Origin: Isoetes taiwanensis
Lineage: Eukaryota; Streptophyta; Lycopodiopsida; Isoetales; Isoetaceae
Assembly (NCBI GenBank): GCA_021234155.1
Contig: JAJEKV010000057.1
Location: 8,584,108 to 8,648,107 of the forward strand
Direction of reading: 5' to 3'
Length of the DNA: 64,000 nucleotides
Positions 55,907 through 64,000 of the stretch are shown piece by piece. The translations under genes and the position numbers were made by a program. The stretch's first letter is position 1, and every line of letters starts with the position of its first letter. The notes under the pieces were generated by a model. That model did not search any database, had not been told where the DNA came from, and was given only the letters and a program-made list of their open reading frames with translations.

Positions 55907-57947
55907 TCTTATATTATAATGTTGTGTAATGGACCGCACCCTAAATCGGACGGTCGAGGATTTGATTGACCAATGGTGGAGATGATGTGTGCGTGTCTTC
56001 AACTAAAATTTCATCTTGACTATGGCTTCAATATGAAAGGGAAAAGGAAAAAGGAAAAGGAAAAGGGAAAAGGGAAAAGGGAAAAGGGGAAGGGGAAGGG
56101 GAAGGGAAAAGGAAAAACGATGAAAGGGAAAAGGGAAACGGAAAAGGGGAAGGGAAAAGGAAAAACGATGAAAAGGGAAAAAGGGAAAAGGAAAACGATG
56201 AAAGGGAAAGGGAAAAGGAAAAAGGGAAGGAAAAAGGAAAAAATGAAAGGGAAAAGGGAAAGCGGAAAAGGAAAAGGGGGCGGGAAAAGGAAAAACGATG
56301 AAAGGGAAAAGGGAAACGGAAAAGGGGAAGGGAAAAGGAAAAATGATGAAAGGGAAAAGGGAAAAGGGAAAAGGGAAAAAGGAAAAGGGGAAAAGGAAAA
56401 GGGGAAGGGGAAAAGGAAAAAGCGATGAAAGGGAAAAAGGAAAAAGGAAAAGGGAAAAGGTAAAAGGGAAAAGAAAAAAGGAAAAGGGGAAGGGAAAAAG
56501 AAAAAACGATGAAAGGGAAAAAGGGAAAAGGGAAAAGGAAAAGGGGAAGGGAAAAGAAAAACGATATGAAAGGGAAAAGGGAAAAGAAGAGGGAAGGGAA
56601 AAGGAAAAGCGATGAAAGGGAAAAAGGGAAAAGGGAAAAAAAGAAGGGGAGGAAAAAGGAAAAACGCGATGAAAGGGAAAAGGGAAAAGGGAAAAGGGAA
56701 AAGGGAAAGGGAAAAGGAATAAAAGAAAGGTAAGAGGAAAAGGAAAGAGAAGGAGAAAAGGAAAATGGAAAGATAAAAGAAAATAGAAAAAGGAATAGAA
56801 TAGGCGAGGGAAAGGGAGCGGAAAAAAGAGCAATCTTGAGAAGGGTGAGAAAAAGGTGAGAAAAAGGAGAAAAAAGGTAAGGGGAAAATAAAAAAAAGGT
56901 TGCAAAGTCTATGGGAAAAAGAAAAGTAAAAAAAAGGAAAAGAGAGGGGAAAAGGGAAAAAAAGAGAACTTGGGAAAAGGGAGCGAGAAAAAAAAAAAAA
57001 GGAAAAGGGCGTGAAAAAAAGGGAAAAGAGAAAGGGTGAAGAAAGAGAAAAGGAAAGCAAAAAGAGCATTGAGAAAAGGGAGAGGGAAAGGATGGAAAAA
57101 ATGAGGAAAAAGGTGGGGAAAGTAGAATAGACAAAGGGTAGGGAGCAAGGAATAGGAAGAGGAAAAGAGGGAAGGAGAAAAGGGGCCTTGCGAAAAAAAA
57201 AGGGAAGAGGGAAAAAGGGTGAGGAAATAGAAAAAAGAAAGGGAAAAAAAGAGTATAGAAAAAGGGAAAAAAAAAAAAAAAAAGAAATGATAAAAGTGAA
57301 AGGGGAAAAAGGGGGAAGAGGATGGGGAAAGAAGGAAAAAGAATTTTACATAAAAAGGTTGAGAAAAGGGAATGGAAAGAGGCATATGAAAGCGAAAGGA
57401 GCGGAAAGGGAAAATGTAAAGGAAGGGAAAGAGAAAAGGAAAGGGAAAAAGGGAACATCATAAAAAGCAAATGGGTTGGGAAAGTATGAAAAGGGAATGA
57501 AAAGTTGAAAGGAAAAGGGAAGCGGAAAAAGGAGAAGGGAAAGCAAAAAAGAGCATGAGGAAAAAGGGAGAGAAATGGGAAAAGAGATGGGGAAAAGGGC
57601 ACGTGATCAAGAGGAAGAGGGTGGGGAAAGGAAAAAAAGGGCACATGAAAAAGGTAAGCAAAAAGAGAGCGAAAAAATGCATGAGAAAGCGGGAAATAGA
57701 AAAGGAAAAGGAAAAGGAAGAGGAAGGGGGAAAAGGAAAGGAAAGAGAGTAGTGGAAAAATGGGAAGAGCGGGGAAAGATAAAAAGGAAGGGAAAAAGCT
57801 GATAAGAAAAAGAGAAAGAAAAAAAGGGGAAGGGGAAAGAGAAGGCAAAGGGAGTGAGAAGGGGGTTAGAAGAAAAAAGGGAGAATAAAAAAGAAAGAAA
57901 TTAAAGGTTCCTAATTTATGCCCAGCAAGGCTGGGTACCATTACTAG
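55907..57947 (+). mobile_element. Non-autonomous Helitron E, purine-expanded
   Basis: The 5' end TCTTATATTATAATGTTGTG lies at 55907 after A. The 3' end is hairpin 57921-57935, then 8 nt and CTAG (57944-57947) before T. From 56035 to 57900 the plus strand is GGGAAAA-type purine, with 'cgatgaaaggg' recurring every 60-70 bp in the left third. The long Lys/Gly-rich and reverse Phe/Pro/Ser-rich frames are artefacts. It is nested in Helitron F. Confidence 0.85.
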
Positions 57948-59065
57948 TTTCTTAGATGAGTTTGCTTCATGTTTAAGAGATGCCAATATGGAACAAGAAG
58001 TATGTTCCATTTATCCTGGGAAATGAAGTAGTACATACCAATACATGAGATGTTGCAAAAAAATTGCTGAAATGATGAGCTTACTTTATATTTAAGAGAT
58101 GCCAATATGGAACAAGAAGTATGTTCCGTTTATGCTAGGAAATGAAGAAGTAAATACCAATAGATGAGAGATGTTGCAAAAAAATTGCTGAAATGAAATG
58201 AAATATTATTGGAGAGTACTACACTTAGAATACCAGAATATACAACTTTGACTTTTCTATAGTTATTCTCATGCTTTATTGTTGAACAAGCAAATTTTTT
58301 TAACCACCTTTGCATGCAAGTAGCAATAAGGCCTCTATGATATTGTACTCATTCTTAGACATTTGCATGCAAGTGCATCAAGTGTGTCAAATATTGTACT
58401 TATTCTTAGATTTCAAGTCTTTTGTAGTTATACAACAAAATATATACTTTCACAACCTTTTCTTGAATGCTAATGAGATATTAACTTTTGTCAGAAAACA
58501 AACAAACTTATTAATGATGCCAACACAATGACATGAATTTATTAATGATGCCCACACAATGACAGAAATTTGAATACTATGGTTTTGAAGGTAGTTTATT
58601 GATAGTAATTAATTCATGACACCTAAGTTATTTGGGATCAATTGCGAGAATATGAACCAAAGCTATTTTGGAAGTACTTAGAACAATATGAGTTGTTCTG
58701 GAGGCACCAAACAACAAATATTGGGTTTGCAACACGGTGACGTCAAAGAGGCAGATGAAGAGATTGCAACATACATGGATCCATTTGAGTAAGTTCATTG
58801 GCAGGTTCTGGGTTAAAGTTACAGACATACTCAGGCTTATCATTTATAGGTTCATGACACTGAACCCAAATATTGCCTTTACATTATTTATTCTAATGTG
58901 AAGACAAGAGAAAATAATAATGTAAAGGGAAGAGAATTGTAGGCATGCCAGCATTGAAACTGCATCAAGGTCTCTATGATATAAAATACTATACAAATTT
59001 TGAAGCCCAAATTGCATATCATTAATGCCATATGAATCCATGTTGAACCCAATAACTGCCTCATA
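57948..59065. other. Helitron F interior, no gene recognised
   Basis: AT-rich sequence with a ~110-bp near-direct repeat ('aagagatgccaatatggaac' at 57976 and 58092). No coding support. Confidence 0.45.
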
Positions 59066-59464
59066 GCCCAGCAACACTGGGCACCATTACTAGTTATAAT
59101 ATAAGATGGTTTAGTTTTCAGGTTATTTTTTTGGAAAGCGGTGGCGATGGCGGTGGAGCAGTCGGGTGGCAATGGCACTGGAGCAGCTTTGGAGAAAGGG
59201 ATGAATGGGCATGAAAGGCCGAAAGGGCCTAAAGGGCGGTTTTTTGTTTTCTGTATACAGGAATGACCTTTTGGTCAACATTCCTGGCATGGAAACCCGA
59301 GGCGGCAGCGGAACTGACATTATCTGAGAATGTTGACAAAATCGTCATTATAACGTGGAACATTTCTTGGCGTGTCATCTTGCGTGGTAGGCAAAAAAAT
59401 CTCTCTGAGGCAAAATTCCTTTCCTTACCTCCTTTTGGCGTCGAAACCCCGGACCTTAGGACCT

Positions 59465-59730
59465 TTTAGGTGGCCTTGGCGCTCGAGGGTCTACAAGCAT
59501 CTTCTTGCGATTTTTTCTTTCGGCGCCATCGTTTGTTGCAGTCCGAACCTTTTTTGTGGAGAATCTGGAGTTTTGTCGAAAATCTTGGAGTTTTTTTTGC
59601 CTTTTCGTGGCGCGCCGAAGGCGCTCGAGGTCTGCTGCTGGCGCCATTGTTTTTGTTCCATTCCGAACACTTTTTGTGGAGAATCTTGGAGTTTTTGTCA
59701 AAAATCTTGGAGTTTTTTTTGCTCAGGTTC
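59465..59730. repeat. Local tandem duplication, ~140-bp unit
   Basis: Two copies contain 'gtccgaac...tttttgtggagaatc' followed by 'aaaatcttggagttttttttg' (around 59535-59600 and 59660-59725), each preceded by a 'ggcgctcgag' motif and 'ggcgccat'. Overlapping frames in this stretch reflect the duplication and do not identify a protein. Confidence 0.65.
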
Positions 59731-60099
59731 GTCTGCTTGGTCTTTTGCTTGCTTTTATTCTATTCTGGCCGCTAAATTTTGGTATTGACTCACTTGTTTC
59801 TAAATCTTGGAAATGAAATGTGTTTCAGGCGTTGGAAGATCGTGTTTCAGGCCAAAGATTGGTGAGAAGACAAGTTTTACGGCACATTCAGGCCTTACAA
59901 GGTAAAACTTCTGTTTTATTTTAGATGTTAGGTTTCTTATTCTGTTCTTTTATTCTGTTCTGTTCTTTTATTCTGTTCTTTCATTCTGTTTTTTTATTCT
60001 GTATTCTTTATTCTGTTCTTTTATTCTGTTTGTAATAAGTTTCTTACTCGTTTTCTTTTGTTACACAGGGTGAAGATTAGACATTGTAGAGGTTGGATC

Positions 60100-61421
60100 A
60101 TGGGATTCCCTCTATTTTTTCTTGTCAATGCATTATGTTTTATGATTGGAGATCCTGAGAATGCTACCTGGAGGCTTGCAGGCATGGATTCGACTCCAAG
60201 CTTTGATCTTCACATCTCCCAAGCTGCTGCCAGTTCTGAAATTGCTGTTTTAAGTGATGTAACTAACCTGCAGGATGAAGATGTTAGCTTTGAAAATGAG
60301 TTTTCTGATGATGCAATTACAAAATACCTTCAAGAAGCAGAATCTAATGGGCATTTAAGTGTAGTAGTTCCATGTGAAAGCGAGAAAGAGAATTCTGAGA
60401 AACAGCCAACAGTTCCCTTTTTGGAAATTGATAAAGATTTGCTGCAAGAAGTTCGTAGTGGCGGCATTAGCAAGTCTGAAGCAAAAATCCAGTGGGCGAG
60501 GAGGCGGTTTGACTGTTGGAGGGTTCATATGAAAATTCCTGTTGAAAAGAAAGTTGAGGAGCTTGATTTGAAGGAGTTTTGCAGCATGTTGAAGCTATTT
60601 ATGCTTCAAGTTGTGAAGCTAGATGGATCAATGTACCCCCCTGAAACGTAAGTCGTTTATTTTTGTTTACATTCTTTTATTTAGTTTACATTCTAGTTTA
60701 CATTCTAGTTTACATTCTAGTCTTTTATTTAGTTTACATTCTTTTATTACGTCTTACATTCTTTCTTGCAGGCTTCAAGACCTGTTTAGAAGATTTGGAA
60801 AGAGTGGAAAGAGTGGACGGACGACACTAGTTTCCATGTTGTCACGAGCTGGTGTACCAATTAATATTGGTATGAAGGTTACTGGACATCGCAGTGTAGA
60901 GGCTTTTCAAAGGTAATTGAATGTACAATTTTTTTTGGCTTGTTTTCTTATTTGTGTAGTTTCCCTAATTAGTTGCATATTCTGCTATATTCAGGTATGA
61001 TAAAACTGCAGATTTGCAAGTGAAGGCTGCAATGGAGATAGCTGGGAAGCCGTTCGATGAAACTGGATCTAGAAGAATGTTTGAAGCAGTTTATAAGGAC
61101 GAGCTTAATGCGTATGATAAAGGGCAGTTTGGCAAAGATGTTGAAGCTCCACATGGTAATTCTGTATCTTCTGCATCAGCTTCATTAATTTCTGCTCCAG
61201 TATCAGGTTCTACATCAATTGTAGATGCTGTCAAGCAAGTTCAGGTAGCTACTATCGATGTTGCAGGGCCTTTAATATCAGATGGAGATCTGCGGAAAGA
61301 AATTGAAGATGATACATTTTTAAATGATCATTGGGATGATCTGGAGAAGGTGGTGGCAGCGCATCGTTTTAGTGGTGTCATAGGCAAAACATTCCATAAT
61401 TGTGTCTTCAATTTCAAGTGA
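60100..61421 (+). CDS. Tyrosine-recombinase-derived gene (Crypton-like), internally deleted
   Basis: Exons 60100-60647, 60772-60912 and 60995-61421 have GT/AG borders and phase-true joins (YPPET-LQDLFRR; AFQR-YDKTADL). The start at 60100 (MGFPLFFLVNALCFM) is provisional; a later Met is possible. The first exon ends with an N-terminal arm-binding-like part (WARRRFDCWRVHMKIP, KLFMLQVVKLDGSMYPPET) as in KIAA1958/Crypton-type proteins. The second has SGRTTLVSMLSRAGVPINIG and TGHRSVEAFQRY, the H-x-x-R and distal part of a tyrosine recombinase. The catalytic core between, with the first Arg, is missing, so strand exchange is unlikely. A decayed Crypton or a domesticated DNA-binding protein are both possible. 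An upstream 5' untranslated exon (to about 59901, GTAAAA donor) is likely. Confidence 0.6.
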
Positions 61422-61429
61422 TATGTGTT

Positions 61430-62060
61430 TTCTGAATTTCATATGCTGAACATGACCATGTAACTCTTTAACTGAGATAATGAATATCTGATTTTGTTTC
61501 CAGCATTAAATGATAAAATTTGAATCTGTTTCAAGATTTAGTTATGCTTTGAATGTGTTTGAAGCTTTGAATGTAAGTAGAATCAGGAATGTGAGCTTTG
61601 AATGTAAGTAGATTCGGGAATGTAAGTAGAAAATCAGAATGCAAGTAAAATCAGAATGCAACTAAATTTACCTCACATCCTGGAAATGAAACTCGCCACG
61701 TGTCATCACCAGATTGGAACCCAGGGCAGGATGACACGTAAGTGTTGTTTACGTTTAGTTAAAGAGGTTCCCGGTTGACTTCCAACTGGCGATTCCTTTG
61801 ATGTTTCGGCTTCTCCCACAGATAATGCCAGATTATCTAGCAAAGAAATGGCACCTTCTGAGGAATTTTGAGCCTTTTTCTGTGTTTGGTGCGACTTCTT
61901 GCTGTGCTTTTGTTCAAGCTTTGTGGAAGTTCCTACGGCAGGAGGATTTAATGCCCTTGGCTTGGAAATGTGTTAAATGGGTATCTTGTTGTTGTATTTG
62001 TTGTAGCAGGGTATTAGTTTGGCAGCAGCCAATTGATTGCGTCATTGACTCGAATTTATA
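61430..62060. other. No gene recognised
   Basis: 3' flank of the recombinase-like gene with 'tttgaatgtaagtaga' repeats at 61565-61650. The 140-codon frame at 61798 has no recognisable features. Confidence 0.4.
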
Positions 62061-62061
62061 T

Positions 62062-62582
62062 TCATACATCTTTCCTTCAAAAGGAAATAGCAAGAGAACT
62101 GGAAATAGTATCTGCAAAAGATTAATTTTTGTTGTCAGTTTGCAGAATGCCAATGACATATTTAAGCTGCTTGCTTGGTTCTTCTCTTATGATTCTTCTC
62201 TTATGTTCCGCCCAAAATAGGTCACATCTGGGATAGTTTTGTTTTGCCCAGATTAATGTGGAGGGATTCTCTATTTGCTGCTGAACTATCCGATATAGTG
62301 CCAAAAACAAAACCTTGAAGTTCTAGCTAGCCAAACAGGTATTTGTCACCTCCCTAGATATAATCTTTATACATTTTAAAGCGGAGTAAAATAATAGAAC
62401 TATAATGTTCTTTTCGTACTATGCTTCAAGATATTAGCTAAATGTAAATATTAGGTTGTTTTCATACATCTTTCCTTCAAAAGGAAATAGCAAGAGAACT
62501 GAAAATAGTATCTGCAAAAGATTAATTTCTGTTGTGAGTGTGCAGAATGCCAATGAAATATTTAAGCTGCTTGCTTGGTGAT
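62062..62582. repeat. Direct repeat, ~118 bp, two copies
   Basis: 'catacatctttccttcaaaa' through 'tatttaagctgcttgcttgg' occurs at about 62063-62180 and 62463-62580 with few differences. It may be long terminal direct repeats of a small element or a simple duplication. Confidence 0.75.
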
Positions 62583-62731
62583 TTTGGATAGGTATGGATT
62601 GCTGCTTGGTGTTCAGCAGGCTTGCATGCACAACACAGTTGTCGGAAAGGAAAGGAGTGCTTCTTGATTTGAACATTTAGGGTCGTTCACATGTTTGTTT
62701 GGAAGTGTTGTGGTTCTGCCTAGTCTTGGCA

Positions 62732-63032
62732 GGGGGTTCAAGGATCAAAGCATGGAGGTGGGGGACACTTTTTGTGTCAGCGACACATGGTGCTTAGGGG
62801 GTGCTTTCCGGAGCTATTTTCTTTGTATTTTTAAAAAATATTTTTCTTTTATTTTTTTGATATTTTTCCTTGAAACGCATTCATATTACGCCTTGGAATA
62901 CAAAATTTCAGCTTCATCGGAGTTATAGAAAAAAAGATAAAAATAAGTAAAATTTCCCACATTAGGTGCTTAGGGGGTGCTTGGCTGGCGCAAAAATGCC
63001 CCCCAGCTCCATGCTTTGACCCTCAAATCCCC
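62732..63032. mobile_element. MITE-like inverted-repeat element (301 bp)
   Basis: The ~48-bp arms (62732-62781 and 62984-63032) share the core GATCAAAGCATGGAGGTGGGG versus its complement. They enclose AT-rich DNA with a repeated 'tgcttagggggtgctt' phrase. No target duplication is evident. It could also be a palindromic duplication. Confidence 0.5.
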
Positions 63033-63590
63033 TTAAAAACTGTTTTGTGAGACGATTATATGTTGACCTGTATATTGACTTATTGCAAAGGTTAAACAAT
63101 CTTATGCTGAGGTGGAAAATGGGATTTGGCCCCATCACCGATTTGGTGGACGGTGTAGAATTCATAGGAAGGAATATGTGTGAGAATATTATGTAAATCA
63201 ATGGTCCAAAACAAGCGATAAAGGGAAAACAAGCGATATAAGTTATCAACTCTAAGAGCTATAATCTTATTAAATTTTTGAAGTGTCTATAAGTCACGTT
63301 GATCTCAACGTTCATGAAAGAAGATTCGACACAGAATCCCAAGACAAATATAGAATTAGCATAGTTTAACTAAACTCATATATAAGCTTTCTAAGGGCAA
63401 CAAATGATGCACTTCATACATTCCACTTATATCTACATAATAAAGAATTTTATCAATTTAAATATGGCGAATAACCATGTATTCTTTATATTTATAGGTG
63501 GTTGCCAGTACACAAAATTGAAGATTTTAAGCATAGTAGCTTCTAAAGCTTAAACCCATAGCATGCAAATTATTTTTGGAGTCTCAGCTA
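63033..63590. other. No gene recognised
   Basis: AT-rich, no supported coding, RNA or repeat feature. Confidence 0.4.
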
Positions 63591-63593
63591 TTT

Positions 63594-63790
63594 TATTTTA
63601 CAAAACATCTTTAGTAACAATAATTTTCTGACATCCATACATCCTGTTCTATTGGAACATTTAGAAGAACCTGAAGTTCGTCAATGTCAGCTTCATACTT
63701 TCTGCCGCATTTATTGGTGATCTCCAAGGCGCTCATGTCATTGCCATTGCAGTACAAAAGAATTGATGCAGGCAACAAGGCTTGCAGGTA
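63594..63790 (-). CDS. Possible terminal exon of an unrecognised gene
   Basis: A minus-strand frame reads LLPASILLYCNGNDMSALE then ITNKCGRKYEADIDELQVLL and ends MSENYCY with a TAA near 63607. An acceptor-like TTACCTGCAAG precedes it at about 63790. The composition is protein-like and the stop is followed by AT-rich DNA. The family is not recognised. The remainder of the gene, if real, lies to the right. Confidence 0.4.
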
Positions 63791-64000
63791 ACAAGGCTAC
63801 GTAGAAGGTTCCTTGATTTTTGAAGCAAGTATTACTTCAGGGCAAATGTCCTGCAAGACATCTGCGCAGGTTGGATAAAGTTGTGTAGTGAGCATAGTTA
63901 GAATGCAGCTACAATTGGTGCTGGAGAGACAGTTCCAGCCGCAATGATGGGTTACATGCCTGCTTCAAAATCCGTTATTGGAGTTTTTTATCAAGTAAAA

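Larger units (their letters stand above)
54399..59093 (+). mobile_element. Helitron F, inserted into the 5' terminus of Helitron G
   Basis: The 5' end TCCTATATTATAAAATTAT at 54399 follows A54398. The 3' end is hairpin 59066-59082 (one mismatch), then 7 nt and CTAG (59090-59093) before T. Joining the flanks gives 'ataacattataatataagat', the exact 5' terminus of the related elements ending at 3132 and 5732. This proves insertion at A^T inside a Helitron end. It contains Helitron E and the repeat shared with 4076-4510. No Rep/helicase. Confidence 0.85.
51045..59106 (-). mobile_element. Helitron G, interrupted by Helitron F
   Basis: The minus-strand 5' end TCTTATATTATAA lies at 59106 (after A) and is cut at 59094 by the 3' end of Helitron F. 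Its continuation ('tgttattctgtaattcc' on the minus strand) resumes at 54398. The 3' side has the family hairpin at 51062-51078, but the CTAG is not at the usual 7-nt distance, so that end is degenerate. About 3.4 kb remain after removing F. It carries a captured beta-tubulin exon in its own orientation. Confidence 0.65.

Noticed and set aside
61798-62220. 140-codon plus-strand frame
   Set aside because: No recognisable domain, Cys-rich by chance composition, and it overlaps one copy of a non-coding direct repeat.

Overview
The window looks like repeat-dominated nuclear DNA of a land plant or close streptophyte relative. The evidence is plant-type LINEs with a zf-RVT tail, exon fragments of REV3 (DNA polymerase zeta) and beta-tubulin bounded by GT/AG splice signals, a nuclear-type tRNA-Arg(CCG), and abundant Helitrons. 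I see no intact ordinary host gene. The species cannot be named from the sequence alone; a seedless lineage is only a guess.

Backbone. A tandem array of roughly 0.97-1.03 kb units, most carrying a tRNA-Arg(CCG)-like sequence on the minus strand, once ran through much of the window. It is now seen as islands at 497-717, 3133-3632, 11340-11851, 14792-17390, 23190-26957, 42413-45454 and 48665-49011. Between the islands lie insertions, several with base-exact junctions.

Insertions. (i) Helitron-type elements (5' TC, 3' hairpin plus CTAG, A^T target) lie at 1-496 (partial), 1005-3132, 3633-5732, 19251-23189, 26958-42412, about 51045-59106 (interrupted), 54399-59093 and 55907-57947. Several are filled with kilobases of GGGAAAA-type sequence, always purine-rich on the element's own strand. 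(ii) Two 5'-truncated LINEs, at 11852-14791 (+) and 45455-48664 (-). (iii) A 1.66-kb solo LTR (38708-40370) and a Copia fragment near 49014-49870. (iv) A 2.76-kb tandem duplication (about 4921-7683 and 7684-10437).

Main discovery. Nested in the 15.5-kb Helitron is an 8,895-bp DNA transposon (27364-36258) with 33-bp terminal inverted repeats (31/33 identical) and a perfect 6-bp target-site duplication, TGTTTA. It carries two divergent multi-exon genes. The plus-strand gene (32243-35648) is transposase-like and resembles DUF7869. The minus-strand gene (31809-27853) joins a ParB-like domain to a beta-class N4-cytosine/N6-adenine DNA methyltransferase. About twenty copies or variants of the palindrome CTATGCGCGCATAG lie in its introns, divergent promoter and flanks, never in a recognised exon, and I noticed none outside the element. 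This suggests a mobile element that may bind or methylate its own repeated sites. Both genes now carry frameshifts.

Right end. From 59107 on there is a truncated tyrosine-recombinase (Crypton-like) gene at 60100-61421, a 118-bp direct repeat, a 301-bp inverted-repeat element, and a possible terminal exon of a minus-strand gene that continues past the window.
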